Assembly (NCBI GenBank): GCA_016936655.1
Contig: JAFGXL010000028.1
Span: forward strand, 31,689 to 95,688
DNA: 64,000 bases
Source: Nitrospirota bacterium
GTDB lineage: Bacteria > Nitrospirota > Thermodesulfovibrionia > Thermodesulfovibrionales > Dissulfurispiraceae
Reading direction: 5' to 3'
Numbering within the stretch: the stretch's first letter is position 1; each line of letters begins with the position of its first letter. Under the pieces are notes generated by a model. It saw only the letters and a list, made by a program, of their open reading frames with translations, made no database searches and was not told the DNA's origin. The position numbers were made by a program, and so were the translations under genes. Shown piece by piece: positions 41,487-51,227 of the stretch.

Positions 41487-42782
41487 ATGAACTGGTACTA
41501 CAAGACAGACAGCGGCAAAATCGGGCCAATAAGCCAGACAGAAATGGATGAACTCGTTCAGAGGGGCATTGTTGGGTCGGATACTATGGTATGGAACGAC
41601 TACTGTAATAAATGGCAGACATACAATAAAGCAGTCAATGGTGAGGATGCATCAGACAATGAACAATGGTCCCAATACGGCGGCTCAAGAAACAGTTCAT
41701 CCTGCCAGCAAAACTATACAGAACCTCCAAAATACAAGCCTGTTTTAAACACATCTATATCTTACGAAACATGCCATCAGATTGAGTTCACAGGATCAGG
41801 AGGGGAATATTTTAGAATATGGATAGTTAATCTTCTGCTCACAGTAGCGACTCTGGGCATATATTCAGCATGGGCCAAGGTGCGGCGCAATAAATACTTT
41901 TACAGAAACACCAGAATTGATGGATCGAGCTTTGACTATCACGGAAAACCGATAGCCATACTTAAAGGCCGCCTAATAGCCGCTCTGCTTCTTGGAACAC
42001 TTTTTCTGTTTAAAAATATAATACCTGCTTACTACCTGTTTGGACTGATTATATTCGGAGCTTTTCTGCCTTGGCTTGTTACCAAATCTCTGGCCTTTCG
42101 CATGAGAAATACCAGCTGGAGAAGCATGAGATTTAAATTTAACGGAACAGTGGGTGAGGCATCAAAGGTATTCTATATATATGGACTTATAAGCATGGTC
42201 TTCTGGCCGCTATACCCTATGTTTTATCATCGCCAAAAGGCGTTCCTTTTCAACAACACATCATTTGGCAAAGAAACAGGGCATCTTGGAATAAGTTCAG
42301 CGCCTTTTTACGGAGTTATTCTGAGGACAGCAGGAATAATAGCTTTATCAACACTCATCATTTTTCTTCTGTCATCTACAGTATTAGCAACAACCTTTCA
42401 TTTTTTCGGGACAAAATCCGCTCTGCTCTTTTTGATCCCTGCGTTGATATATCTGTCATTTATCTTTATCGGATTTCCATTTTTTCAGACCAGAATGGCC
42501 AACCTGATATGGAATAATCTCACACTTGGATCAATAAAATTTGTATCATCTCTAAAATTTGGAAGGTTCGCATGGATTACCATGTGCAATACTATTCTTA
42601 CATTCGTAACATTAGGCATCTACTGGCCATGGGCAGTTATCAATCTAACAAGATATCGCGCAGAGTCTCTAACGATTGTTGCCCATAAAGGTCTTGACCA
42701 GTTTGAGGCCGAAGCAGCAGAAGAAGAGTCTGCCGTAGGAGAGGAGATAACTGAGGCTTATGACTTTGACATCTCATTCTAA
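41487..42782 (+). CDS. YjgN-family (DUF898) membrane protein with N-terminal GYF_2 domain
   Basis: 431-residue protein. Residues 1-60 form a GYF_2-like domain (NWYYKTDSGKIGPISQTEMDELVQRGIV and MVWNDYCNKWQTY). After a Ser/Asn-rich linker come two similar membrane halves, each with the pattern LLTVATLGIYSAWAKVRRNKYFYRN or TILTFVTLGIYWPWAVINLTRYRAE, typical of YjgN. The function is unknown. GGAG precedes the ATG at 41487; earlier in-frame starts (41475, 41481) are less likely. The stop overlaps the M48 peptidase start by 23 bases, an arrangement common for this pair. Confidence 0.85.
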   Translation: MNWYYKTDSGKIGPISQTEMDELVQRGIVGSDTMVWNDYCNKWQTYNKAVNGEDASDNEQWSQYGGSRNSSSCQQNYTEPPKYKPVLNTSISYETCHQIEFTGSGGEYFRIWIVNLLLTVATLGIYSAWAKVRRNKYFYRNTRIDGSSFDYHGKPIAILKGRLIAALLLGTLFLFKNIIPAYYLFGLIIFGAFLPWLVTKSLAFRMRNTSWRSMRFKFNGTVGEASKVFYIYGLISMVFWPLYPMFYHRQKAFLFNNTSFGKETGHLGISSAPFYGVILRTAGIIALSTLIIFLLSSTVLATTFHFFGTKSALLFLIPALIYLSFIFIGFPFFQTRMANLIWNNLTLGSIKFVSSLKFGRFAWITMCNTILTFVTLGIYWPWAVINLTRYRAESLTIVAHKGLDQFEAEAAEEESAVGEEITEAYDFDISF

Positions 42783-43821
42783 CTATAGATCCTCAGAAAT
42801 TGCCGGGCTCTATTACGACGGCAGAAGCAGCAGGCCGCATAATGTATCCGTGCTTATCAATGGAAGCAAAATATCTGTAACAGGAGCCGGCATAAAACGC
42901 TCTTACAAACTATCCAATACAGAATTGTCAGAGCCTCTCGGCAATGCAAAACGGATGCTAAACTTCAGCGACGGGTCTTCATGCGAACTGCCGGACAGCA
43001 TCAAGCTGAAGACTCTCCTCGCAAGTACTGGCCACAAGGAGACTATTGTAGTATGGCTTCAAAATAGATGGAGAACATCAGCTCTGGCATTTCTCTGCTT
43101 GATAGCCCTGATAGCTCTTGCATACAGATACGCCCTGCCTGTTATAGCTGATGCTGCTTCACGCTCTATATCTGACAACACTCTTACTGTTATAAGCAGT
43201 CAGGCTATGCAAAGCCTTGATAAAAATATACTCAAACCTTCAAACCTGTCTACAGAGAAGCAGACTCAGCTGCGCAGGAAAATGTCAGAGATAAGATTCG
43301 CATCTGACTTAAATATCCAACCAAAAGTCGAGTTCAGAACAGCTGCCTCCGGAGGCCCAAATGCATTTGCGCTTCCGGATGGTAAAATCGTTTTTTATGA
43401 CAGTCTTGTAAAGCTCGCTGACAATGATGAACAGCTTATAGCTGTATACGCTCACGAAGCTGGGCATGTTCACCACAGACATGGAGTAAGAATGGTGATC
43501 CAGAGCTCATTAGTAGCGCTAGCTCTCGCATCCTACTTCGGAGATGTGAGCTCTATTGCAGGAGCGCTTACAGGCTGGCTGATTAATGCCAAATATTCAC
43601 GCGACTTCGAGAGGCAGGCAGACCGCTTTGCAGCATATACTCTTATACATAACAATCTGTCTCCAACGCTTCTTGGAGACTTTATGGTGAAGCTCGAAAA
43701 TGAACATAAGCGGCAGCAGCCTAATAACAGCAACTCAAAACTATACGACTATATATCTTCACATCCATCAACACAAGAAAGAGCTGCTGAGATGTCAAAA
43801 ATAAAGGCCGAGCATAAATAA
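42760..43821 (+). CDS. M48-family membrane metallopeptidase
   Basis: 353-residue protein. An N-terminal soluble part (about 1-95) resembles the pleckstrin-like domain placed before this peptidase group, one membrane segment follows (about 107-128), then the M48 domain with the zinc motif AHEAGHVHHRHG (HExxH) and the third ligand region FERQADRFAAYTL. SSHPSTQERAAEM ends it, as in BepA-like proteases. The ANAFALPDG-like NAFALPDGKIVFYDSL is the conserved beta-strand of the family. Cotranscribed with the YjgN-like gene; a substrate is not known. Confidence 0.88.
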   Translation: MTLTSHSNYRSSEIAGLYYDGRSSRPHNVSVLINGSKISVTGAGIKRSYKLSNTELSEPLGNAKRMLNFSDGSSCELPDSIKLKTLLASTGHKETIVVWLQNRWRTSALAFLCLIALIALAYRYALPVIADAASRSISDNTLTVISSQAMQSLDKNILKPSNLSTEKQTQLRRKMSEIRFASDLNIQPKVEFRTAASGGPNAFALPDGKIVFYDSLVKLADNDEQLIAVYAHEAGHVHHRHGVRMVIQSSLVALALASYFGDVSSIAGALTGWLINAKYSRDFERQADRFAAYTLIHNNLSPTLLGDFMVKLENEHKRQQPNNSNSKLYDYISSHPSTQERAAEMSKIKAEHK

Positions 43822-43827
43822 AATAAT

Positions 43828-43860
43828 GCGGCAGAAGATGCAAAATAGATCTTCTGCCGC
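43828..43860 (+). terminator. Hairpin terminator after the M48 gene
   Basis: Perfect 12-bp stem GCGGCAGAAGAT / ATCTTCTGCCGC with a nine-base loop, seven bases after the stop. The following sequence is A-rich on the plus strand, so the T-tract favours transcripts from the other side only weakly. Confidence 0.75.
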
Positions 43861-43903
43861 AAACAACAATACATTTATACTGCCAGCCCTTTTTTCACAA
43901 CCG

Positions 43904-44695
43904 CTAACCGTTGAACCTGATCCTTCCTCTAAGCTTCATCAGCGCTGCAAAAACCAGCGCTGTGCCCAGTAGAATTAAGGTAGATGGCTCGGGTACTGCA
44001 TTAAACGGCCCCGCAATCTGCATACCAACAACCCCTTCTCCTGTGGCATTATTATTTAACAGATTCAATACCATTGGGTCATTCATAATGTCATCAACTG
44101 AAGCAGCATCCAGAAAGCCGGAAAGATAGTCTCTCATGTCAGTATCAGTAGCCTTCACCCACTCCAGACCGCTAAAGTTGCCTGTACTGGTTCCTGCATT
44201 TACAGAGTAGTCATGGACTTCGGCGCTGAACTCGCTGCTTATGGAAGAGTCAAACGGGAGAAGATCTCCGCTGCCGTCATCCCCTTGCGTCACCATATCC
44301 AGAGCATATCCAGTCATTGCAGGATCCCAGTGCCGTGTCCACCAGTATGAAGTTCTCGCCACATAGCCTGTATATGTGTAGGTCAGCCTGTCGACAAAAC
44401 CATAATAGTAAGGATTGCCCAGCCACCCAAGCCCCCACCTGTTGGAATAGCTTACAGGAGGATTCCACCAAAACCCGTGATTAGCGCTCCACCAGTAATT
44501 GCGCCAATAGTAAGGGTATGCGGCTCCCCAATATCCTGTAGGGACTGATACTGATATACTCTGCGGCTGCCATACAACTCTCGCATCAAGCGTCCAGTAT
44601 GAAGGCCACCAGACACCTGCATCAGAATATGCTGGGATAAAAAGCAGAGCCATAGCCGTGACCAATAAAAAGCTCAATACCAAAAATCTGTTCAT
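43904..44695 (-). CDS. PEP-CTERM sorted exported protein
   Basis: 263-residue secreted protein. The signal peptide (about 1-25) ends at PAYSDA; the mature N-terminal half is extremely rich in Trp and Tyr (for example YWGAAYPYYWRNYWWSANHG). The C-terminus is a complete exosortase signal: VPEPSTLILLGTALVFAALM followed by Arg/Lys (KLRGRIRF). It should be cleaved at the PEP motif and anchored or released by an exosortase encoded elsewhere. The ATG at 44695 follows AAGGAGG; an upstream start at 44719 is inferior. No sigma-54 element is convincing upstream. Confidence 0.87.
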   Translation of the reverse strand: MNRFLVLSFLLVTAMALLFIPAYSDAGVWWPSYWTLDARVVWQPQSISVSVPTGYWGAAYPYYWRNYWWSANHGFWWNPPVSYSNRWGLGWLGNPYYYGFVDRLTYTYTGYVARTSYWWTRHWDPAMTGYALDMVTQGDDGSGDLLPFDSSISSEFSAEVHDYSVNAGTSTGNFSGLEWVKATDTDMRDYLSGFLDAASVDDIMNDPMVLNLLNNNATGEGVVGMQIAGPFNAVPEPSTLILLGTALVFAALMKLRGRIRFNG

Positions 44696-44890
44696 CCTGC
44701 ACCTCCTTATGAACAACAAAGGGCTGGCAAAATGATTATCTTATGAGTCTGCCATCAGATTGTTAAAACCCGGATACCATCGTTGTTGATACTGCTAAGG
44801 ATAAAACCAGTTAGAATGATTTGTTTGTAATACTAAAAAAAGCTGAGCAATGCTTGTGATATTTTCTAATAGTATAGCTCTTTTTTATTG

Positions 44891-46003
44891 TCAAGCAGCC
44901 TCAAAATTCTTAACAGCGCAAAAAACTATTTCAGCGCCTTTGCACAGATCATCTATAAGTATAAACTCTTCATTTGAATGAACATTTTGCATTCCGTTGG
45001 ATATATTGATAGCTTTTATGCTGTTTTTGTTGAATATATTGGCATCAGAACCACCGCCTGTTGAGGCAGGCTCAAGCTCTATTCCACTGCTTTTAAATAC
45101 AGTCTCGATATATTTTAAAAACGGATCATTACTGCTGATATTAAATGCGGTATAGTCTTCCTGTCCTGTTATCTCAATCTCAACTCCGCAGGATGCTGCT
45201 ACAGATTTTGCTGAATCAAATACCCTCTTTTTCAGCCCATCAAGAGTGTCTGCATTTCTGCTCCTCATCTCAGCCCTTATAACAACCTCTTTTGGAACAA
45301 CATTGGTTGCAGTGCCTCCGCTGATAGCACCTATGTTAGCTGTTGTCTCACTGTCTATCCTGCCGTCAGGAAGTGATGAGATTATCTTTGCTGCTGCGGT
45401 TATTGCATTTATGCCCTTTTCAGGCTCTATACCTGCATGAGCTGACCTGCCTTTAACAATCATTTTGTAAGTATAGTGTGTAGGAGCGCTCACCACAGCT
45501 TTTCCGACCCTGCCACCGGAGTCGAGCACAAGAGCATGCCTGCTTTTTAGCATGGAACAATCCAGATTCTTAGCGCCTATAAGCCCCACCTCCTCTGCTG
45601 AGGTGAATACCATTTCTATGTCTCCATGCTGCACATTCTGCTCGTTAAGCATTCTGACAGCCTCTATAATCTGTGCAACTGCGCTCTTGTCATCAGCTCC
45701 AAGCACTGTAGGACCGACAGAGCGCACAGAATTTTCATTTACATCGACTACTATTCCCTCAGTAGGTTCTATGGTATCAAGATGCGCGCTCAGCATTATC
45801 GGCTGTCTTGAACTGATTGCGCCTTTTTTATATGCAATGAGATTGAATGATTCAGCATAATCCTGAAACCGCACTTCGCAGCCTTCAGCACGAAGGATAT
45901 CTGCGATAAATTCTGCAAGATCTCTCTCTTTGAAAGACGGAGAATTTATTCCGGCAAGCTGCACAAAAAGATCAATACTTCTTTTACGATTAACAACTGA
46001 CAT
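44891..46003 (-). CDS. M20-family metallopeptidase (tripeptidase T-like)
   Basis: 370-residue zinc peptidase. Metal-site motifs: MLSAHLDTIEP (His and Asp), GADDKSAVAQI (bridging Asp), FTSAEEVGLIGAK (catalytic Glu plus ligand), LDSGG, and the final HSNEE. The lid domain includes GRSAHAGIEPEKGINAI. The overall pattern resembles PepT-like proteins of the M20B group. It probably cleaves short peptides in the cytoplasm. GGAGGG precedes the ATG. Single gene, 81 bases downstream of nuoN. Confidence 0.88.
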   Translation of the reverse strand: MSVVNRKRSIDLFVQLAGINSPSFKERDLAEFIADILRAEGCEVRFQDYAESFNLIAYKKGAISSRQPIMLSAHLDTIEPTEGIVVDVNENSVRSVGPTVLGADDKSAVAQIIEAVRMLNEQNVQHGDIEMVFTSAEEVGLIGAKNLDCSMLKSRHALVLDSGGRVGKAVVSAPTHYTYKMIVKGRSAHAGIEPEKGINAITAAAKIISSLPDGRIDSETTANIGAISGGTATNVVPKEVVIRAEMRSRNADTLDGLKKRVFDSAKSVAASCGVEIEITGQEDYTAFNISSNDPFLKYIETVFKSSGIELEPASTGGGSDANIFNKNSIKAINISNGMQNVHSNEEFILIDDLCKGAEIVFCAVKNFEAA

Positions 46004-46084
46004 GCTAAAATCCCTCCGAGGAAAAACTTTATGGATATATTACTTGCTGGGATCAGGATTTTAAAAGACTCAAAAACAGCCTGA

Positions 46085-47467
46085 CTATCTTACTATTATT
46101 GAGGGCAGTATGCCGATAAGCACAACCATCACAGCTGTTATCAGAAGAGCAAAATCTAGCGTGAGCGACCGGGTAATGATGACCGGTGCTTTAGCTTCTC
46201 GCATATACATGTTTCTCACCACACGCAAATAGTAGTAGGCTGACATCGCGCTGAATATTACAGCTATTATCACAAGCCATGCATAACCAGCTTCTACGGC
46301 TGCAAGGAATATATTGAACTTGCCTATAAAGCCGGCGGTCGGCGGTATGCCGGTGAGAGAGAACATAAAGATGAGCATCAACAGAGCAGCCACCGGCCTC
46401 TCTTTGGACAGTCCTTCATAGTCGCTGATCTCTTTGCCTTTGTTCATAAGTATAACTATGGCAAAAGCTCCGATATTCATGAATGCATAGATCATCATAT
46501 ATGCCATCATTGCGTTAAGCCCTTCGTCAGTGCCCGCTATAATGCCTATAAGGGCATATCCTGCATGAGCTACTGAAGAGTACGCCAGCATACGTTTTAT
46601 ATTTGTCTGGACAAGAGCCAGAATATTTCCTGCGGCCATTGTTGCGATTGATATGCCGATAAGTATTGCTGTCCAGTCAGCCTGCACTTCAGAGAATGCT
46701 ACAAAAAGCACCCTTCCCATTACGGCAAATCCCGCTGCCTTTGGTCCTACAGACATAAATGCTGTGACAGGAGAAGGCGCTCCTTCATAAACATCAGGAG
46801 CCCACATATGAAATGGCACAGCAGCTATCTTAAATGCAAAGGCTGATATTATTAGCACCATCGCTGCTGTAAATGCGTGGGTACTGCCAATCTCATTAAT
46901 ATGATCAGCAATAGCATATATGTCGGTAGTTGTGGTCATGCCGTAAAGCAGGGATATTCCGTAGAGCAGCAGAGCGGATGAAAACGCTCCTAGCAGGAAG
47001 TATTTGAGAGCAGCCTCATTCGATTTTATATTTTGGCGCCTCAGACCTGCCATAACATATGTGCTTAAAGCCATCAGCTCCAGACCTAGATATAGAACTA
47101 TCAGATCTTTTGCTGATGCCATTATCATCATTCCGGATGTTGCAAAAAGAAGCAGGCTGAAGTGTTCGCCTGTCTCTTCGTCCTGTTTCTGAAAATATTT
47201 TATAGATATAAGTATTGTAAGAATCAGATTAACCATAAATATAAATTTGAAATACAGACTGTACCTGTCGCTTATAAACATGCCACCGAAGGTTTCACCC
47301 ATAGAAACAGGTAAGAAGTATAGAACAGCTCCTGCTGTTATCACTCCTGCCAGAGCGAGCAATGCTTTGTTTTTGAAGCATAGATCAAGCATAAGCAGCA
47401 ACACAGCTGCTGAGGTCATGATAACCTCAGGCATTGCAGGAGTCAGGTCAGGAAATGGAATATTCAT
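46085..47467 (-). CDS. nuoN: NADH-quinone oxidoreductase subunit N
   Basis: Antiporter-like proton-pumping subunit of complex I with about 14 membrane helices, 460 residues. Conserved features are LYLGLELMALSTYVMAG (the Glu of the pump), KYFLLGAFSSALLLYG, FKIAAVPFHMWAPDVYEGAPSPVTAF and KRMLAYSSVAHAGYALIG. It starts four bases inside the end of nuoM. Last gene of the nuo operon. Confidence 0.95.
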   Translation of the reverse strand: MNIPFPDLTPAMPEVIMTSAAVLLLMLDLCFKNKALLALAGVITAGAVLYFLPVSMGETFGGMFISDRYSLYFKFIFMVNLILTILISIKYFQKQDEETGEHFSLLLFATSGMMIMASAKDLIVLYLGLELMALSTYVMAGLRRQNIKSNEAALKYFLLGAFSSALLLYGISLLYGMTTTTDIYAIADHINEIGSTHAFTAAMVLIISAFAFKIAAVPFHMWAPDVYEGAPSPVTAFMSVGPKAAGFAVMGRVLFVAFSEVQADWTAILIGISIATMAAGNILALVQTNIKRMLAYSSVAHAGYALIGIIAGTDEGLNAMMAYMMIYAFMNIGAFAIVILMNKGKEISDYEGLSKERPVAALLMLIFMFSLTGIPPTAGFIGKFNIFLAAVEAGYAWLVIIAVIFSAMSAYYYLRVVRNMYMREAKAPVIITRSLTLDFALLITAVMVVLIGILPSIIVR

Positions 47468-48987
47468 TTGATCACCTCTGTTATTTGCTGAATTACCCCT
47501 GGCTGAATGCCTGCATCATTTACGCGCTGCAACAGCTTCTGAACAGTTGGCACCATAAAATCTAGAAAAGTTGAAGGATACACGCCTATCCATACAACAA
47601 GCAGTAAAAGAGGCAGCAGTGTAAATATCTCCCTAGCATTTATATCAGCTATTTCAGTTCCGAATCTAGATTTAAAATCGTTGCCGGATTCAAAAAATAT
47701 TCTTTGATAAAGCCAAAGCATATAGGCGGCTCCGATAATAACTCCTGTTGCAGCAAGTGCGCCTAGAACCTTCGAAACTGTGAAGCCTCCAAGCAGTATC
47801 AATATCTCGCCAACAAATCCGTTTGTTCCCGGCAGACCTATGGATGCGAGCGTAAAAAGCATAAACATGCCGGCATATATTGGCATAATAGATGCAGTGC
47901 CTCCGTAGTGTGCGATCTCTCTTGAGTGGGTCCTGTCATAAATCATGCCTATGCAGAGGAAGAGAGCTCCTGTAACTATTCCATGGTTTATCATCTGCAG
48001 GATTCCTCCCTGCACTCCCTGTGTGTTCAGGGCAAATATGCCGAGTGTAACAAAACCCATATGGCTGACTGAACTGTATGCTATAAGCCTTTTAAGGTCT
48101 GTCTGCGCCAGACAGATTATCCCGCCATAGATGATAGCTATAACGGAAAGAGCCATCATCGCTGGAGCCATAGCCTTTGCAGCCTCAGGGAATATTGGCA
48201 AACTAAATCTCAAGAACCCATATGCTCCCATTTTTATCAACACTCCTGCAAGTATCACACTACCTGCTGTGGGCGCCTCTGTATGCGCATCCGGCAGCCA
48301 TGTATGCACTGGGAACATTGGCACCTTCACAGCAAATGCAGCAAAGAACGCCCAGAATAGTAGGAGCTGTAAACTATATGGATAGTTTGCAGACATCATT
48401 GTGAGCATGTCGAAGCTCCTATCTGTATTGTAGTAAAGCATTATAATGCCGACCAGCATCAGAAGACTGCCTACGAGGGTATAGATAAAAAACTTTATTG
48501 CAGCATATACTCTGCGCGGGCCTCCCCACACCCCGATGAGGATGAACATCGGGATAAGCATCGCCTCCCAGAATATGTAAAAAAGAAAGAGATCCAGGCT
48601 GCAGAAGACGCCTATCATTGCTCCTTCAGTAAATAGGACAGCAGCATAAAACTCCTTTACCTTGTCTTTTATGCTGTTCCACGAGACTGTTACACACAAA
48701 ATTGTCAGCAAAGTAGATAGAAGCACAAACAGTACGCTTATTCCGTCGATTCCCAGTGTATAATTAATATTCCATGCAGGTATCCATGCATGTTTTTCAA
48801 CAAACTGCATTAAACCGCTCGTCTTGTCAAAATCAGTGAAAAGAGGAACGCTCAGCCCAAATATCAAGATACTGAGCATAAGAGCTGTCCATTTGATAAG
48901 CGCAGTATTCGATCTGCTGATTAAAAGGATCGCTATTGCGCCGAATATCGGCAGAAATATTAGTGTGCTGAGTATAGGATAGCTCAT
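47464..48987 (-). CDS. nuoM: NADH-quinone oxidoreductase subunit M
   Basis: Antiporter-like subunit, 507 residues. LFYIFWEAMLIPMFILIGVWGG carries the conserved Glu; FFAAFAVKVPMFPVHTWLPDAHTEAPTAGS and KRLIAYSSVSHMGFVTLGI are the Lys/His motifs of the channel; the final GVYPSTFLDF is typical of NuoM. Follows nuoL after ten bases. Confidence 0.95.
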   Translation of the reverse strand: MSYPILSTLIFLPIFGAIAILLISRSNTALIKWTALMLSILIFGLSVPLFTDFDKTSGLMQFVEKHAWIPAWNINYTLGIDGISVLFVLLSTLLTILCVTVSWNSIKDKVKEFYAAVLFTEGAMIGVFCSLDLFLFYIFWEAMLIPMFILIGVWGGPRRVYAAIKFFIYTLVGSLLMLVGIIMLYYNTDRSFDMLTMMSANYPYSLQLLLFWAFFAAFAVKVPMFPVHTWLPDAHTEAPTAGSVILAGVLIKMGAYGFLRFSLPIFPEAAKAMAPAMMALSVIAIIYGGIICLAQTDLKRLIAYSSVSHMGFVTLGIFALNTQGVQGGILQMINHGIVTGALFLCIGMIYDRTHSREIAHYGGTASIMPIYAGMFMLFTLASIGLPGTNGFVGEILILLGGFTVSKVLGALAATGVIIGAAYMLWLYQRIFFESGNDFKSRFGTEIADINAREIFTLLPLLLLVVWIGVYPSTFLDFMVPTVQKLLQRVNDAGIQPGVIQQITEVIK

Positions 48988-48997
48988 CAGTTGTTCA

Positions 48998-50920
48998 TCA
49001 CCTCGATACCGCTATAAATATGACAGTAAGTATCACAAACAGACCCGCTACCATGCCAAAGGCATAGTGCTGCAGATTACCGCTCTGGAGTTTGCGAAGT
49101 CTGTCTCCAAACGCCTTTATCATTGAAGGAACTCCATTGACGATGCCCTCAATAATCCTGCCGTCCGTAACCCTTACGAGCAGATAAGAGGCAGCCCATT
49201 TAGATGGTCTTACCAATATCGCGTCATATATTTCATCAATGTAGTATTTATTCCACAGCAACCTGTACACTTTGCGGAACATACCTGCAAGAATAAGAGG
49301 CGCACATGGTTTAACAGAGTAAAAAAGATACGCCATGCCTATGCCGCCCAACGCTGCAGCAATGGACAATGCGACAACCATCATCTCTTCTGTATGTGAT
49401 GCGGTTACAGCAGAATGGCCAACAACAGGAGCGAGAAATTCAGCAAAGTGGTTAGCACCGCCAAAAGCCGCTGGTATGCCTATCCAGCCTGCTGATACTG
49501 CGCCTACGGCAAGCAGTATCAGAGGAATTGTTATAACCTTTGGCGATTCATGCAGATGATGCTCTTCTTCAGCAGTTCCTCTGAATTTGCCATGAAATGC
49601 TAAAAATATTATCCTGAAACTGTAAAAAGCTGTAAGTGCGGCAACCAGTGTACCTGATGCCCATAGCACCTTGCCTAATGCTCCATTGTTATATGCAAGC
49701 CAAAGAATCTCGTCCTTGCTGAAAAATCCTGCAAATCCCGGCACGCCAGCAATACTTAGCGAGGCGAGCAGAAATGTCCAGTATGTTGCTGGCATATATT
49801 TCTTGAGGCCGCCCATTTTCTGTATATCGACATTGCCTGCCATCGCATGCATAACACTTCCTGCGCCAAGAAAGAGCAGCGCCTTAAAGTATGCATGCGT
49901 GAAGAGATGGAATACTCCTGCTCCAAATGCGCCCACGCCGCACGCAAGCACCATATATCCGAGCTGGCTCACAGTCGAATACGCTATTATTCTTTTTATA
50001 TCATTCTGGACAAGAGCTATTGTTGCTGCAAAAAGGCTGGTTGATGCGCCTACTATAGCAACTACAGCCATGGCTGTGTCCGAAAGCGTGAATACCGGAT
50101 TGAATCTGGCGATCATAAATACTCCTGCTGTCACCATAGTGGCAGCGTGTATTAAAGCGCTTACGGGTGTAGGGCCTTCCATTGCATCAGGCAGCCAGAC
50201 ATGCAGAGGCATCTGTGCTGATTTGCCTACAGCGCCGCAGAAGAGGAGAAGGGCTATAAGAGTGATCAGGTCAAAATTGAATCCAGCTATGTTAATTGTC
50301 CTGCCCTGCAACGCTCCTACTCCGCTGAATATGTCTGCATAATGAACACTGCCGAGTGAAACAAAAATTAGCAGTATGCCGAGAGCAAACCCAAAGTCTC
50401 CGAACCTATTAACAATAAATGCCTTTTTGCCTGCGTCAGCAGCAGACTTTTTCTCATACCAGAAGCCTATCAAAAGATACGAGCATAGTCCGACAGCCTC
50501 CCATCCGAAATAGAGTTGGAGAAGATTGTTGGACATAACAAGCATAAGCATAGAAAATGTAAAAAGACTTAGATAAGAGAAAAAGCGTGCATACCCGTCG
50601 TCATCATGCATATACCCTACGGAATAAATATGCACAAGAAGGCTGATGCTGGTGACAACTATAAGCATCACTACGGTAAGCTGATCAATAAGAAAACCTA
50701 TGGATGCCTTAAATGAGCCCGACACTATCCAGCTGTATATGTCCTGATTTATTATTGTGCCGGCCTGTACACCAATAAGCGCATATACAGACAGCAGGAA
50801 TGAACCTGCCACTGCAGGCAGAGCTATCAGATGAGCCCTGCGGCCTATCGCGTTGCTAAATAATATATTAACTGCAAATGCTGCCAGCGGCAGCAGCGGT
50901 ATAAGCACATAGTTCAGCAT
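48998..50920 (-). CDS. nuoL: NADH-quinone oxidoreductase subunit L
   Basis: Distal antiporter-like subunit, 640 residues. LQLYFGWEAVGLCSYLLIGFW, KSAQMPLHVWLPDAMEGPTPVSALIHAATMVTAGV and KRIIAYSTVSQLGYMVLA are the three pump motifs; the long C-terminal lateral helix is present after residue 500. It follows nuoK after a single base. Confidence 0.96.
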   Translation of the reverse strand: MLNYVLIPLLPLAAFAVNILFSNAIGRRAHLIALPAVAGSFLLSVYALIGVQAGTIINQDIYSWIVSGSFKASIGFLIDQLTVVMLIVVTSISLLVHIYSVGYMHDDDGYARFFSYLSLFTFSMLMLVMSNNLLQLYFGWEAVGLCSYLLIGFWYEKKSAADAGKKAFIVNRFGDFGFALGILLIFVSLGSVHYADIFSGVGALQGRTINIAGFNFDLITLIALLLFCGAVGKSAQMPLHVWLPDAMEGPTPVSALIHAATMVTAGVFMIARFNPVFTLSDTAMAVVAIVGASTSLFAATIALVQNDIKRIIAYSTVSQLGYMVLACGVGAFGAGVFHLFTHAYFKALLFLGAGSVMHAMAGNVDIQKMGGLKKYMPATYWTFLLASLSIAGVPGFAGFFSKDEILWLAYNNGALGKVLWASGTLVAALTAFYSFRIIFLAFHGKFRGTAEEEHHLHESPKVITIPLILLAVGAVSAGWIGIPAAFGGANHFAEFLAPVVGHSAVTASHTEEMMVVALSIAAALGGIGMAYLFYSVKPCAPLILAGMFRKVYRLLWNKYYIDEIYDAILVRPSKWAASYLLVRVTDGRIIEGIVNGVPSMIKAFGDRLRKLQSGNLQHYAFGMVAGLFVILTVIFIAVSR

Positions 50921-50921
50921 A

Positions 50922-51227
50922 TCAGCCCTTCATCTCCGTTATCTCATCAGTATGTAGCACCGATTTATTTCTGGCTAGCGCAACAAGTATGGCAAGCCCA
51001 ATAGCTGCTTCAGCAGCAGCAACTGTTATGACAAAAAAGACCAGCACCTGTCCTTTAAGATCCTGCAGGTAGTGGCTGAACGCTATAAGGCTTATATTTA
51101 CTGAGTTGAGCATAAGTTCAACGGACATAAGCATAATCAGCACATTTCTCCTTACGAGAAAACCTATTCCACCTATTCCGAAAATAACCGCGCTTAAACA
51201 TATGTACCAGCTGAGCGGAACCATCAT
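50922..51227 (-). CDS. nuoK: NADH-quinone oxidoreductase subunit K
   Basis: Three-helix membrane subunit of 101 residues. GFLVRRNVLIMLMSVELMLNSVNI holds the essential Glu of the proton path and FFVITVAAAEAAIGLAILVAL the second Glu. The start codon shares one base with the nuoJ stop. Confidence 0.96.
   Translation of the reverse strand: MMVPLSWYICLSAVIFGIGGIGFLVRRNVLIMLMSVELMLNSVNISLIAFSHYLQDLKGQVLVFFVITVAAAEAAIGLAILVALARNKSVLHTDEITEMKG

Noticed and set aside
44696..44890. Sigma-54 promoter upstream of the PEP-CTERM gene
   Set aside because: TGGCAG and TGGTAT occur but no TTGC stands at the required spacing.
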